Assembly (NCBI RefSeq): GCF_030676415.1
Contig: NZ_JAUUTW010000004.1
Coordinates: forward strand, 62,001-126,000
Reading direction: 5' to 3'
Length of the DNA stretch: 64,000 bases
From: Peribacillus frigoritolerans
GTDB lineage: Bacteria > Bacillota > Bacilli > Bacillales > DSM-1321
Each line of letters opens with the position of its first letter. The first letter of the stretch is position 1. Below are positions 1-10,400 of this stretch, piece after piece. Made by a program: the position numbers and the translations under genes. The notes beneath the pieces are model-generated. The model did no database searches and had not been told where the DNA came from. It saw only the letters and a list, made by a program, of their open reading frames with translations.

Positions 1-51
1 CATACATACAATAGAATACATGTTTTTCGTTAAAATTGCAAGTCTTGTCTT
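1..51. other. Edge region downstream of ribF
   Basis: Fifty-one AT-rich bases follow the ribF stop codon. I see no terminator hairpin or gene in this short piece. In B. subtilis the next gene is rpsO, which lies outside the window. Confidence 0.5.
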
Positions 52-1002
52 TTATGCTTCAAGCTTTGCAAAATAGGCTATGGCATTTTGCTTATCCGTT
101 TCGATCTGAGCGACCAATGCTTCAAGTCCGGAAAATTTCTGCTCACTCCGAAGTCTTGTATGCCATTCAACCGAAACCTGGCTGCCATAAATATCTCCCG
201 AGAACTCCAAGGCATGAACCTCTACAGTGGGATATTTAGGTTTTTCTTCGTGGAACGTAGGTTTGTAGCCGACATTGCAAACTCCATTATACCATTTACC
301 GCTTATTTTGATCCTGACGGCATATACGCCTGCAGCAGGGAAGATATAATCGTCACTTACATCAATATTAGCGGTGGGGAATCCCAACTTCCTGCCCCGC
401 TTTTCACCGTGAACGACATGTCCTTTCGTTAAATAGCGTCGGCCAGCCAAATGATAAAAGTCGGAAAAGTTGCCATTACCGAGAGTTTCCCTGATTCTCG
501 TCGAGCTAACCTTTTCATCTTCAAGTGTCTGTTTTTCAACTACTGTCTGCGAAAATCTGCCCTGTGCGTAAACAGGCAAATCTTTCATCGACCCTTGACC
601 ATAGCGACCGTATGAATAATCAAAGCCTGCAACTACGTGACGGACATTCAGCCCGGCAATATATTCGTTTACGAACCGTTCCGGCAGTACCGAAGCAAAT
701 TCCTTGCTGAAATGGACTATGAATAAATAATCTATTTCCATTGACTCTATGATATCCACCTTATCTTCAAGTGGAGTGATATAGCGGATATTTTCCGTTT
801 TCCTACCCAATACTGCAGAAGGATGCGGGTCAAATGTCATGACTGCTGACTTAAGATTCATTTCATCGGCTTTTTGCTTGGCGGTTTGAATAACAATCTG
901 ATGACCTTTATGTATACCATCAAAAAATCCAAGCGCCATTACAAGCTCGGGAAAATCATCCGAATTAAATTGATGAGGATGCTCTATTGCGATCACTTTC
1001 AC
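52..1002 (-). CDS. ribF: Bifunctional riboflavin kinase / FAD synthetase
   Basis: This cytosolic enzyme converts riboflavin to FMN and FMN to FAD. The N-terminal nucleotidyltransferase half shows GFFDGIHKGH near residue 25. The C-terminal riboflavin kinase half shows GFPTANIDV near residue 207. The 316 aa length matches the family. The start is a GTG at 1002 behind an AGAGGAG ribosome-binding site. It lies 33 bp after truB with no terminator between, so the two are probably one transcript, as in B. subtilis (where ribF is also called ribC). Confidence 0.97.
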   Translation of the reverse strand: MKVIAIEHPHQFNSDDFPELVMALGFFDGIHKGHQIVIQTAKQKADEMNLKSAVMTFDPHPSAVLGRKTENIRYITPLEDKVDIIESMEIDYLFIVHFSKEFASVLPERFVNEYIAGLNVRHVVAGFDYSYGRYGQGSMKDLPVYAQGRFSQTVVEKQTLEDEKVSSTRIRETLGNGNFSDFYHLAGRRYLTKGHVVHGEKRGRKLGFPTANIDVSDDYIFPAAGVYAVRIKISGKWYNGVCNVGYKPTFHEEKPKYPTVEVHALEFSGDIYGSQVSVEWHTRLRSEQKFSGLEALVAQIETDKQNAIAYFAKLEA

Positions 1003-1035
1003 CTTTCAATCTCCTCTTTCCGGCGGTAAAACGGT

Positions 1036-1956
1036 CTATAATTCTTGTGCCAATACTTTTACAGGTTTAATTAATCCCTCTTTTGTCGGATGTATTTGAT
1101 AAATGGCAATGGCCTTATCTGCTGGGTCGACCATCACAAAAGGCTTCCCTTTTTCAACAACAACATCCTTTGTTTGTTCCAATACCGCACCGTTAAGTAC
1201 TTTCTTTGCTACTTTATCACTAATCTGAAATTTGGGCAAATGAAATAATCCCCGCTCCAATGGCAACAGAAATTCATCTGTTTGTCCACTTTCCATGAAC
1301 TCTTCCACTTCAGCAAATGTGAAACAGTCCTCCTGCTTAAAACCTGCTGATTCAATACGTGTCAAGTCTGACATATGGGCAGGAAAACCCAGTTCTTCAC
1401 CCATCATGACTGCAAGCGTCCGAATATACGTTCCTTTGCTACATTTGACGCGAAAACGAAAAGAGATGGTTTCCCCTTTAAATTCAGAACGTTCATCGAG
1501 AAGGGTAATATCATAGATGGTGACCTCCCTTGTCGGCCTCTCCACTTCTATCCCTGCACGGGCATATTCATATAACTTCTTCCCGTTTACCTTTACCGCT
1601 GAAAACATCGGCGGCGTCTGTTCAATTTTCCCAGTCAATGATTCCAGTACTTCCAGAATCCGTTTACGCTGAATCACTTGATCAATCTTTTTCTCTTCCA
1701 CTTTTTCACCGCTTGCGTCTTCAGTTGTCGTTGAAAAACCAAGGGTCACTTCTCCTTCATACGCTTTACCGGCTTCTGTCAAATATTCAGCTATCTTAGT
1801 TGCCCTGCCAATGCAAATAGGTAAAACCCCTGTTACATCAGGATCTAAAGTACCTGTGTGCCCAACCTTTTTTGTCTTTAATATCTTTCTTAATTTAAAA
1901 ACACAATCATGGGATGTCAATCCCTTGGGTTTCCATAATGGAAGAATACCGTTCAC
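1036..1956 (-). CDS. truB: tRNA pseudouridine-55 synthase
   Basis: TruB makes the universal pseudouridine 55 in the T-loop of tRNAs. The catalytic aspartate sits in GHTGTLDPDVTG, near residue 38, and the N-terminal NGILPLWKPKGLTSHD motif is typical. The C-terminal PUA-like part follows. The 306 aa length is normal. The start is GTG at 1956 with GATGAGGTG upstream. A strong terminator separates it from rbfA upstream, so truB-ribF should be its own transcript or depend on leaky readthrough; I did not find a convincing promoter in the roughly 100 bp between. Confidence 0.97.
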   Translation of the reverse strand: MNGILPLWKPKGLTSHDCVFKLRKILKTKKVGHTGTLDPDVTGVLPICIGRATKIAEYLTEAGKAYEGEVTLGFSTTTEDASGEKVEEKKIDQVIQRKRILEVLESLTGKIEQTPPMFSAVKVNGKKLYEYARAGIEVERPTREVTIYDITLLDERSEFKGETISFRFRVKCSKGTYIRTLAVMMGEELGFPAHMSDLTRIESAGFKQEDCFTFAEVEEFMESGQTDEFLLPLERGLFHLPKFQISDKVAKKVLNGAVLEQTKDVVVEKGKPFVMVDPADKAIAIYQIHPTKEGLIKPVKVLAQEL

Positions 1957-2057
1957 GCTTTCACCTCATCATTTATAAAACACCCTAAACTACTATCAAA
2001 AGTAAAATGAATTCCAATTCCGAAAGGTGTTTTTCCTTTTTTACATATTCAGTTTTC

Positions 2058-2109
2058 AAAAAAAAGAGACCGACTTCAAGAAGTGCAAAGCACTTATTGA
2101 GTCGGCCTC
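2058..2109 (-). terminator. Rho-independent terminator after rbfA
   Basis: On the minus strand a long stem is formed by 2090-2109 and 2066-2088 (GAG-GCCGACT-CAA-AAGTGC with its complement, including wobbles and a small bulge). It is followed by eight T residues (2058-2065). It closes the rimP-to-rbfA operon. Confidence 0.9.
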
Positions 2110-2123
2110 CTTTTACTGCTTGC

Positions 2124-2492
2124 TTATTCCTCGTCTTTTTCAGCCGGTTTATCCTCTGAATTGATTTGGGAAATCAACGACTCGATACGATTACCATAAT
2201 CGACCGATTCATCAAATTCAAAAAACAGCTCAGGGGTTTTGCGCAGGCGGATTCGCTGCCCAATTTCTGAACGCATAAATCCTTTCGCCTTAGCTAGACC
2301 TTGCAGGGTTTTCTCCCTTTGTTCCTGGTCACCCAAAACGGAAATATAAACTGTTGCCTGTTGTAAATCGCCTGTAACCGCGACATCCGTCACTGTAACA
2401 AATCCGATTCTTGGATCTTTAATTTTTCGGCCGATAATTTCACTCAGCTCTTTTTTCATTTGTTCGCCAACACGATTTGAACGAAGGCTCAT
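2124..2492 (-). CDS. rbfA: 30S ribosome-binding factor A
   Basis: RbfA is a KH-like protein that binds the immature 30S subunit near the 5' end of 16S rRNA and is needed for late maturation and cold growth. The protein (122 aa) opens with [20 protein letters not shown] and contains [19 protein letters not shown], both family hallmarks. The tail is acidic ([10 protein letters not shown]). The ATG start is at 2492. It is the last gene of the rimP-nusA-infB operon, 17 bp after ylxP, and is followed by a strong terminator. Confidence 0.97.
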   Translation of the reverse strand: MSLRSNRVGEQMKKELSEIIGRKIKDPRIGFVTVTDVAVTGDLQQATVYISVLGDQEQREKTLQGLAKAKGFMRSEIGQRIRLRKTPELFFEFDESVDYGNRIESLISQINSEDKPAEKDEE

Positions 2493-2509
2493 AATATCAC
2501 CTCGATAGC

Positions 2510-2791
2510 CTAAAGCCAGTCTATATCTGTTATTGTTCGCTCTAGTTCCGGAAAAGAATCTAGAAATTTAAGGGCATTTTGAAGTTCCCGTTCTGTAGCC
2601 TTCCTTGAGGAGGTTACGGTTACGATAGTAATCTTTGTCCGCTGCCATAAATCCTGAAAATCGGTCTCTGCCACAGAAATATTGAACTTCTGCTTCAGCC
2701 GTGTCATGACACGCTGAAGCACGGCCCTTTTTTCTTTCAAAGAATGGGTGTCATGGATGATGCATTCACATTGGACAGAGCCAACGATCAT
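2510..2791 (-). CDS. ylxP: YlxP-like DUF503 protein
   Basis: This is a small conserved protein (93 aa) of the DUF503 family, found in nearly all Bacillaceae nusA-infB operons. The family signature [18 protein letters not shown] is visible near residues 16-33. The fold is ferredoxin-like in solved relatives. Its role is not established, though its invariant location suggests ribosome assembly. The ATG at 2791 overlaps the infB stop by 4 bp (ATGA), which implies translational coupling. Confidence 0.93.
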   Translation of the reverse strand: MIVGSVQCECIIHDTHSLKEKRAVLQRVMTRLKQKFNISVAETDFQDLWQRTKITIVTVTSSRKATERELQNALKFLDSFPELERTITDIDWL

Positions 2792-4944
2792 TTACGTTCG
2801 ATCTCTTCCATTACATACGCTTCAATTACATCGCCTTCTTTAAGGTCGTTGTAATTTTTAATCGTAATACCGCACTCATAGTTCGTTGCCACTTCTTTTA
2901 CATCATCTTTAAAACGTTTCAATGCATCAATTTCACCTTCGTAAATGACGACACCTTCACGAATTAAGCGAATTCCGCTATCACGTGTAATTTTTCCTTC
3001 TGTAACGTAAGAACCGGCAATCGTACCCACCTTGGATACTTTGAAAGTCGTACGAACTTCAGCCTGACCGATAATTTTTTCTTCAAATTCAGGGTCAAGC
3101 ATCCCTTTCATAGCTGACTCGATCTCTTCGATCGCTTTATAGATGATGCGGTGAAGGCGGACATCAACATTTTCTGATTCAGCTGCACGTTTCGCATTCA
3201 CGTCAGGACGGACGTTAAATCCGATGACGATTGCATTCGAAGCTGTAGCAAGGATGATGTCAGACTCTGTAATGGCACCGACGCCAATGTGTATGATCTT
3301 GACTTTAGCGCCTTCCACTTCTATTTTATTCAGGGAAGCGGCTACTGCTTCCGCAGAACCTTGAACATCTGCTTTTAGAATGATGTTCAATTCTTTAATT
3401 TCCCCTTCTTTCATTTGCTCGAACAATGTATCAAGGGTTACACGGGATTTTTCATTACGTTGTGAAGCAAGTTGTCTCTGTGCACGCACTTCCCCAACTT
3501 GACGGGCTGTTTTCTCATCTTCAAAGACGATGAAACGATCGCCGGCCTGTGGCACTTCGTTCAATCCAGTGATTTCAACCGGTGTTGAAGGACCTGCATC
3601 CTTAACACGGCGTCCAAGATCGTTAACCATAGCACGAACACGTCCGAATGTATTACCGATAACAATCGGATCACCGATTTTCAACGTTCCGTTTTGAACA
3701 AGCAAAGTGGCAACCGATCCGCGCCCTTTATCCAAACGTGCTTCAATAACCGTTCCATTTGCTTTACGAGATGGATTCGCTTTATACTCCTCCACTTCAC
3801 TGACAAGAAGAATCATTTCAAGCAAGCTATCGATACCCTCACCGTTTTTAGCTGAAATTGGTACGAAAATCGTGTCTCCGCCCCATGCTTCAGAAACTAA
3901 ACCATGTTCTGTCAATTCTTGCATGACACGGTCCGGATTGGCAGCTTCTTTATCCATCTTATTTACAGCGACGATAATTGGAACATCTGCCGCTTTAGCA
4001 TGGTTGATCGCTTCAATCGTTTGAGGCATAACGCCATCATCCGCAGCGACGACAAGAATCGTGATATCGGTAACTTGTGCACCGCGGGCACGCATTGTTG
4101 TAAACGCAGCATGGCCTGGTGTATCCAGGAATGTTATTTTCTTATCGTTAACTTTAACTTGATAAGCACCGATATGCTGAGTGATTCCGCCCGCTTCGCC
4201 TTCAGTTACTTTTGTATGGCGTATAGAATCAAGCAATGTCGTTTTACCATGGTCAACGTGCCCCATGATCGTCACGACAGCCGGACGTTCAATCAAATCT
4301 TCAGAAGCGTCTTCAGTGACAAGTGATTCAAGGTCTGTTAGGTCGACACGAATCTCTTCTTCGGCCACTACACCGTATTCCGCACAAATCAATTCAATTG
4401 CATCTTTATCCAATGTTTGGTTGATTGTTGCCATAACTCCAAGCATAAAGAGCTTTTTAATGATTTCAGAAGGTTCACGGTGAAGTTTTTTTCCAAGTTC
4501 CATAACCGTCAAAGACTCATAAAACGTAATTTTCTCTGGAAGTTCTCTTTCTTTACGTTTTGTAACAGGTGCCTGAGGCGCTTGTTGTCTTTGTTTATTA
4601 TTTTTATTCTTGTTATTGCGACCCTTGTTGAACTGACCTGTTGGTTTTTTTGTCCCTACAGGTTTAACTGGTGGTTTTTTCTTCAGTTTTTCTTTATTGA
4701 CTGTGCTCTTTTCATCCGCTTCAGCTTCGTACTTCGCGACCGTAGCGTTAGCTTTTGGTTCAGCAGCTTGGCTTTTATCTTCGTTTTTAGGTTTGATTGA
4801 ATCGTTTAATTTATTTACAGTTGAATCGTCTAATGCTGTCATATGGTTTGTTACCTCTATATTCATTTCTTTAAGTTTATTTATTACATCCTTGCTTGAA
4901 ACGTTCTTTTGTTTTGCATATTCATATACACGCAATTTTGTCAT
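2788..4944 (-). CDS. infB: Translation initiation factor IF-2
   Basis: IF-2 is the GTPase that delivers fMet-tRNA to the 30S subunit and promotes subunit joining. I place the start at ATG 4944 ([12 protein letters not shown], family N-terminus) behind GGGGGTG; upstream in-frame codons lack family similarity. The 718 aa protein has an IF2 N-terminal domain, a basic Lys/Asn/Gln-rich linker near residues 90-130, a second N domain, and the G domain from about residue 220 with [17 protein letters not shown] and NKMDK. The beta-barrel and C-terminal tRNA-binding domains follow. It starts 19 bp after rplGA and overlaps ylxP by 4 bp. Confidence 0.97.
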   Translation of the reverse strand: MTKLRVYEYAKQKNVSSKDVINKLKEMNIEVTNHMTALDDSTVNKLNDSIKPKNEDKSQAAEPKANATVAKYEAEADEKSTVNKEKLKKKPPVKPVGTKKPTGQFNKGRNNKNKNNKQRQQAPQAPVTKRKERELPEKITFYESLTVMELGKKLHREPSEIIKKLFMLGVMATINQTLDKDAIELICAEYGVVAEEEIRVDLTDLESLVTEDASEDLIERPAVVTIMGHVDHGKTTLLDSIRHTKVTEGEAGGITQHIGAYQVKVNDKKITFLDTPGHAAFTTMRARGAQVTDITILVVAADDGVMPQTIEAINHAKAADVPIIVAVNKMDKEAANPDRVMQELTEHGLVSEAWGGDTIFVPISAKNGEGIDSLLEMILLVSEVEEYKANPSRKANGTVIEARLDKGRGSVATLLVQNGTLKIGDPIVIGNTFGRVRAMVNDLGRRVKDAGPSTPVEITGLNEVPQAGDRFIVFEDEKTARQVGEVRAQRQLASQRNEKSRVTLDTLFEQMKEGEIKELNIILKADVQGSAEAVAASLNKIEVEGAKVKIIHIGVGAITESDIILATASNAIVIGFNVRPDVNAKRAAESENVDVRLHRIIYKAIEEIESAMKGMLDPEFEEKIIGQAEVRTTFKVSKVGTIAGSYVTEGKITRDSGIRLIREGVVIYEGEIDALKRFKDDVKEVATNYECGITIKNYNDLKEGDVIEAYVMEEIERK

Positions 4945-4963
4945 ACGTTCACCCCCGTAAAAT

Positions 4964-5269
4964 TTAATCGAGCAGCGTTCGGAGTTTTTGTGCAAAACCT
5001 TCATCCAGAACTGCGACGGCAACTCTAGCATCCTTACCTATCGCATGGCCGAGCATTGACCTGCTTTCGACTCTTTTTAAAGGAACCTGATAAAATGCGC
5101 ACTTATCAGATATTTTTTTTTCAGTGTTTTTTGAAGCGTCCGCGGATAAAATAACAACTTTGGCATTACCGCTTCTAATCTCTTTAACCACTAATTCTTC
5201 ACCCGAAATTAGCTTGCGTGCTCGATTGGCCAAACCTAATAGAGACATCCATTGTTGTTGTTGGGTCAT
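4964..5269 (-). CDS. rplGA: L7Ae-family K-turn RNA-binding protein YlxQ (RplGA)
   Basis: The 101 aa protein belongs to the L7Ae/L30e family, which binds kink-turn RNA. The core [25 protein letters not shown] and [16 protein letters not shown] segments are clear. In B. subtilis YlxQ binds K-turns in vitro. The physiological RNA partner is not certain. The start ATG is at 5269, four bases after the rnpM stop. Its AAGGAG site lies inside the end of rnpM, which points to coupled translation. Confidence 0.93.
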   Translation of the reverse strand: MTQQQQWMSLLGLANRARKLISGEELVVKEIRSGNAKVVILSADASKNTEKKISDKCAFYQVPLKRVESRSMLGHAIGKDARVAVAVLDEGFAQKLRTLLD

Positions 5270-5273
5270 GTTG

Positions 5274-5549
5274 TTAGTTTTTCTCCTTATTCACTAATTC
5301 AAGCAATTGTTCATAAAGGGAAGAATCGATTTGGGTACTAAGGTGATTAGCCAGCACATTTTTCTTTTTGGCCAGCTCGATAACATCCCGATCAAGAGTC
5401 AAATAAGCTCCCCTTCCCGATTTCTTTCCGGTCGGATCAAGGCTGACTTCCCCTTCTTTAGATCGAACGATGCGAATGAGTTCTTTCTTCGGCTTCATTT
5501 CGCCTGTTGCCACACATTTGCGCATCGGGATTTTTTTTCGGCTATTCAT
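5274..5549 (-). CDS. rnpM: YlxR-family RNA-binding protein RnpM
   Basis: RnpM (YlxR, DUF448) is a small basic protein, 91 aa, conserved between nusA and infB. The motifs [20 protein letters not shown] and KKSGRGAYL are diagnostic. Published work on B. subtilis reports binding to RNase P RNA and modulation of RNase P; the older name ylxR reflects unknown function. It starts at ATG 5549 behind GAGGTG, 16 bp after nusA. Confidence 0.93.
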   Translation of the reverse strand: MNSRKKIPMRKCVATGEMKPKKELIRIVRSKEGEVSLDPTGKKSGRGAYLTLDRDVIELAKKKNVLANHLSTQIDSSLYEQLLELVNKEKN

Positions 5550-5565
5550 CTTTTTTCACCTCGAA

Positions 5566-6696
5566 TTACTCGTTATCCTCTTCGAAATCTGTTTCCTCTT
5601 CAGTAACATAACTATCTCTGCTCAAAAGGAATTCCTGTTCTTCCACAGGATAAATACCAGCTTCGCGGGCTTCCGTTTCACTCTTGATATCAATTTTCCA
5701 GCCTGTAAGCTTGGCAGCTAAACGGGCATTTTGTCCACGCTTACCGATTGCCAGGGAAAGTTGATAATCCGGAACGATTACAGTCGTCGCCTTTTCCTCT
5801 TCTTTAACAATAACTTCAAGTACTTTTGAAGGGCTTAAAGCATTCGCAACGAAAATGACCGGATTCTCCGACCATTTAACGATATCGATCTTTTCACCTT
5901 TCAATTCATTGACGATGGCCTGAACACGCTGTCCTTTTTGGCCTACACAGGAACCGACAGGATCGACTTCTTCGTTATCGGAGTGCACGGAGATTTTTGA
6001 ACGGTCGCCTGCTTCGCGGGCAACTGATTTAATTTCTACTGTTCCATCAAAAATTTCAGGCACTTCGATTTCGAATAAACGTTTTAAAAGGCCAGGATGT
6101 GAACGGGATACAAAAATTTGCGGGCCCTTGGAAGTCTTTTCAACTTTAGTGATGAAAACTTTAATGCGGTCATGAGGTTTATACTGTTCATTCGGCATTT
6201 GCTCATTCACCGGGAGCAAAGCTTCGATTTTACCTAGGCTCACATAAATGAATCGGGAATCCTGGCGTTGAACGATGCCAGTCATGATATCCTCTTCACG
6301 ATCGATGAATTCGGCATAAATGATGCCCCGTTCAGCTTCACGCACCCTTTGAGTGACGACTTGTTTTGCTGTTTGTGCAGCAATACGGCCGAAATCCTTA
6401 GGTGTTACTTCCATTTCGACAATATCCTCTAACTGATAGTTGGGATCAATTGCTCTTGCTTCTTCAACAGAAATTTCCAGACGTGAATCGAACACTTCTT
6501 CAACAACGTCTTTTCTGGCAAATACACGCATAGTTCCTTTACCAAGATTCAAGTCGATACGTACATTTTGTGCTTGGTTAAAGTTACGGCGATATGCCGA
6601 TATAAGGGCAGATTCAATCGCGTCGATCAAAACCTCCCTGGAAATTCCTTTTTCGTTTTCTAAAATATAGAGAGCATCCAATAACTCATTGCCCAT
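5566..6696 (-). CDS. nusA: Transcription termination/antitermination factor NusA
   Basis: NusA binds RNA polymerase and promotes pausing and intrinsic termination. The 376 aa protein has the N-terminal polymerase-binding domain ([19 protein letters not shown]), an S1 domain near residues 135-200 and two KH domains ([18 protein letters not shown] and [16 protein letters not shown]). It ends in an acidic tail and, as in other Bacilli, lacks the extra C-terminal repeats of E. coli NusA. The ATG start at 6696 has a GGGGGAT site. A hairpin in the operon leader may let NusA control its own synthesis (see 7272-7305). Confidence 0.97.
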   Translation of the reverse strand: MGNELLDALYILENEKGISREVLIDAIESALISAYRRNFNQAQNVRIDLNLGKGTMRVFARKDVVEEVFDSRLEISVEEARAIDPNYQLEDIVEMEVTPKDFGRIAAQTAKQVVTQRVREAERGIIYAEFIDREEDIMTGIVQRQDSRFIYVSLGKIEALLPVNEQMPNEQYKPHDRIKVFITKVEKTSKGPQIFVSRSHPGLLKRLFEIEVPEIFDGTVEIKSVAREAGDRSKISVHSDNEEVDPVGSCVGQKGQRVQAIVNELKGEKIDIVKWSENPVIFVANALSPSKVLEVIVKEEEKATTVIVPDYQLSLAIGKRGQNARLAAKLTGWKIDIKSETEAREAGIYPVEEQEFLLSRDSYVTEEETDFEEDNE

Positions 6697-6739
6697 GGTG
6701 ATCCCCCTTACGGATATTTAAATTAATGATTTGCTTGAC

Positions 6740-7213
6740 TTAAGAGAAGGTAATCGCCAATCTCGCTTTGGCTACCTTTTCGAATGGTATGACGATCGTT
6801 TTCTTTCTTGTCTTGATTCTGACTTCGAGTGTCACTTCTTCACCATCGAAACTGGTTAAGATTCCTTCGAATTCTTTTTCATCTAAAATGGGCTCGTATG
6901 TTTTTATGTAAACATTTTTACCGATAGCATTAAGGAAATCCTTCTCTTTTTTCAGAGGCCTTTCAGCTCCGGGTGATGAAACTTCGAGAAAATAATTTTG
7001 TGGAATCGGATCAACCTCATCAAGCTTTTCACTGAGTTTTTCACTCACATTTCCGCAATCATCAATATCTACGCCTGTTTCTTTATCAATGTACACTCGA
7101 AGGAACCAGCTTTTACCTTCCTTCACATACTCCACTTCGACTAATTCAAGCTGCAATTCTTCAAGAATTGGTAATGCTAATTCCTCTACGACTTCCGTTA
7201 CCTTTTTACTCAT
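6740..7213 (-). CDS. rimP: Ribosome maturation factor RimP
   Basis: RimP (YlxS) is needed for 30S subunit maturation. The 157 aa protein has the N-terminal alpha/beta domain with [20 protein letters not shown] and the [12 protein letters not shown] and [14 protein letters not shown] motifs, then an Sm-like C-terminal domain. It is the first gene of the rimP-nusA-rnpM-rplGA-infB-ylxP-rbfA operon. The ATG at 7213 lies behind GGAGGAAACAA, about 115 bases after a predicted sigma-A start site. Confidence 0.97.
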   Translation of the reverse strand: MSKKVTEVVEELALPILEELQLELVEVEYVKEGKSWFLRVYIDKETGVDIDDCGNVSEKLSEKLDEVDPIPQNYFLEVSSPGAERPLKKEKDFLNAIGKNVYIKTYEPILDEKEFEGILTSFDGEEVTLEVRIKTRKKTIVIPFEKVAKARLAITFS

Positions 7214-7271
7214 TTGTTTCCTCCATACGTGCGTTGTATGCGCTTGGTTTCGGATTCAAAATTAAATGGTC

Positions 7272-7305
7272 AATACAACACGAAAGAGTGGGTTTCCCCA
7301 CTCTT
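7272..7305 (-). terminator. Hairpin with interrupted U-tract in the rimP-nusA leader (candidate attenuator)
   Basis: On the minus strand AAGAGTGGG pairs perfectly with CCCACTCTT around a GAAA loop (7284-7305). The tail reads TCGTGTTGTATTG, so the U-tract is broken. It lies about 25 bases downstream of the predicted rimP start site and about 100 bases after the polC stop. It may terminate polC transcripts and also attenuate the nusA operon. NusA-dependent attenuation of this operon is reported for B. subtilis; its action here is inference. Confidence 0.65.
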
Positions 7306-7336
7306 GCCATTGGTTCCTCTTAGTATTTCCAATAAA

Positions 7337-7365
7337 AATATACCATAATCAAGATTTTTATGCAA
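7337..7365 (-). promoter_or_regulatory. Sigma-A promoter for the rimP-nusA operon
   Basis: TTGCAT (7360-7365) and TATATT (7337-7342) are separated by exactly 17 bases on the minus strand. The site lies about 40 bp after the polC stop. The predicted start near 7330 gives a leader of roughly 117 bases that carries the hairpin at 7284-7305. Confidence 0.7.
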
Positions 7366-7406
7366 ATATCATGTCTGTTTCTTCCTTTTTGAAATCAGTT
7401 TCCTCT

Positions 7407-10400
7407 TTAAAATAAAGATAACTGATTTTGTTCAGGCAATGACTCCAGACATCCTTGTTTATCAAGGTATTCAAGGATGGTCTTCGAAACCTTGCCCCGT
7501 TGTTGAAGATCTTCTTTGGAGAGGAATTCACCATTTTTCCGCGCGTTGACGATATTGATCGCCGCATTCGTTCCAAGACCAGGTATCGAATTGAAAGGCG
7601 GTATCAAAGTATTTCCTTCAATTAAGAATTGATCTGCACTGGATTTGTATAAGTCCACTTTAGCGAATGCATATCCGCGTTCACACATTTCCAAAGCTAG
7701 TTCAAGAACCGTCAAAGTGTTCTTTTCCTTTGTGGATGCATCCAATCCCTTTACCATGATTTCTTCCATTTTTGATTTGATCGCTTGCGATCCCCGTGTC
7801 ATGGCGTCGATTTCAAAATCATCGGCACGTACTGTGAAATAGGCTGCATAATACAATAAAGGCAAATGCACTTTAAAATAGGCAATCCGGACAGCCATTA
7901 AGACGTAAGCTGCAGCATGGGCTTTCGGGAACATGTATTTAATCTTCTTACATGAATCGATATACCATTCCGGCACCTCATTTTTCCTCATTTCCTCTTC
8001 GAATTCCTCCGAGAGCCCTTTCCCTTTACGTACAGATTCCATGATTTTAAACGCTAGGGAAGGATCGAGACCTTGATAAATCAGATAGACCATAATATCA
8101 TCCCGGCAGCCTATAACCTCACTTAGTGTACATATCCGGTTGTGGATCAGTTCCTGTGCATTGCTCAGCCATACATCCGTACCGTGTGAAAGTCCTGAGA
8201 TCTGAACAAGCTCGGAAAACGTCGTAGGTTTCGTATCTTCAAGCATCTGTCGAACAAAACGCGTACCAAATTCCGGGATGCCAAGCGTACCCGTTTTACA
8301 CATGATCTGTTCTTCGGTAACTCCTAAAGATTCAGTACTGCTGAATATTTTCATCACTTCTGGATCATCGGTAGGTACGGTCTTTGGATCGATGCCACTT
8401 AAATCTTGAAGCATCCGGATTACAGTCGGATCATCGTGTCCAAGTATATCAAGTTTCAAAATATTATCGTGAATGGAATGGAAATCAAAGTGAGTTGTTT
8501 TCCACTCAGAATTCCTGTCATCCGCAGGGAACTGAATAGGTGTGAAATCATAGATATCCATATAATCCGGAACAACGATGATTCCGCCCGGATGCTGTCC
8601 TGTCGTCCGTTTCACACCCGTACAACCGGCAACAAGGCGATCAGTCTCGGCTCCACGCATATGGATGTTATTATCAGTGGAATACCCTTTTACATATCCA
8701 TAAGCGGTTTTTTCAGCGACCGTACCAATTGTTCCGGCACGATATACATATTCTTCACCGAATAAGACTTTCGTATAGTTATGGGCCTTCGGCTGATATT
8801 CACCGGAGAAGTTCAAGTCGATATCGGGAACCTTATCCCCTTTAAATCCAAGGAAAGTTTCAAACGGGATATCATGCCCGTCTTTTGTATAAGCAATGCC
8901 GCAATCGGGACAGTCTTTATCGGGCAGGTCAAACCCGGAACCTACAGAACCGTCATTGAAGAATTCGGATTTCTTGCACTCCGGACATACATAATGCGGC
9001 GGAAGCGGATTTACCTCTGTAATTTCAGTCATGGTGGCAACGAAAGATGATCCAACCGATCCCCTTGAGCCAACTAGATAACCATCATTCAATGACTTTT
9101 TAACAAGCTTGTGAGAAATTAAATAAATAACGGCAAAACCGTGGCCGATGATGCTTTTCAATTCTTTCTCAAGACGGGCTTCCACGATTTCCGGCAGGTT
9201 CTCTCCATAAATCTTCCTTGCCATGCCATAACTCATTTCACGCATCTCTTCTTCTGCACCTTCAATTTTAGGAGTGTATAACTCATCCTTGATTGGCTTG
9301 ATTTCTTCAATCATATCAGCGATTTTATTCGTGTTGGTTACCACGACCTCTTTGGCTTTCTCAGAACCGAGGAAGGAGAATTCCCGTAGCATGTCATCTG
9401 TTGTCCGAAAATGCACGTCAGGAAGCTTATGACGATTCAGCGGATTTGCGCCACCTTGTGAATTCACAAGGATTTTACGGTAAATTTTATCATTCGGATC
9501 CAAATAATGCACATTTCCCGTTGCTACGACTGGCTTATCCAATTTTTCACCAAGCTTGACGATATTGGAGATGATCGTTTCTAATGATTTATCATCCCGT
9601 ACATATTCAAGCTCAATCAAATGCTGATACACTTCCTTCGGATGGATTTCAAGATAATCGTAGAATTCGGCGATATCGACGACTTCCTCAAAACCCTTCT
9701 GCATCATCCCTTCAAAAACTTCCCCTTTATCGCATCCCGATCCGACCAAGATTCCTTCACGATACTTTTTAAGTTGTGAGCGCGGTAATCGGGGCACACG
9801 ATAGAAATAATCGATGTGTGATATTGAAATTAATTTGAAAAGGTTTTTTAAGCCAGCCTGTGTTTGCGCGATCAACGTACAATGGGATGGCCGGGAACGC
9901 TGATAAGCATTTCCTTTACCCATATTGTCATTAAGTTGATCATGATGGGTAATCTCCTTTTCCATTGCATCCTTCAGCATCTTCAGCATAAGGTAACCTG
10001 TAGCTTCGGCGTCATAAATGGCCCTATGATGCTGGGTCAAATCAATATCGAACTTTTTACATAAAGTATTTAACCGGTGATTTTTAAACTCCGGATATAA
10101 GAAACGGGCAAGTTCCAATGTATCAAGAACAGGATTGGAAGCTTTAGGATAACCCAAGTTTTTATAACCTATATTCAAAAAGCCCATATCGAAGGCTGCG
10201 TTGTGGGCAACCAGAATCGCATCGCCCGCCCAATCCTTGAACTTTTCTAGTACTTCCGAGACTTCTGGAGCATTTTCCACAAGATCATCAGTGATTCCAG
10301 TCAATTCTATCGTCGTATTGGATAGTGGGTGATGCGGATTCGCAAATGACTCGAATCGATCAATGATGTCACCGTCACGAATTTTCACTGCAGCAAATTC

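Noticed and set aside
3707-4326. Plus-strand open frames opposite infB
   Set aside because: They are antisense shadows of the strongly conserved IF-2 G domain; no ribosome-binding site or motif supports them.
7358-7576. Small minus-strand frame overlapping the 3' end of polC
   Set aside because: It is out of frame with polC, lacks a ribosome-binding site and family similarity, and overlaps the rimP promoter.
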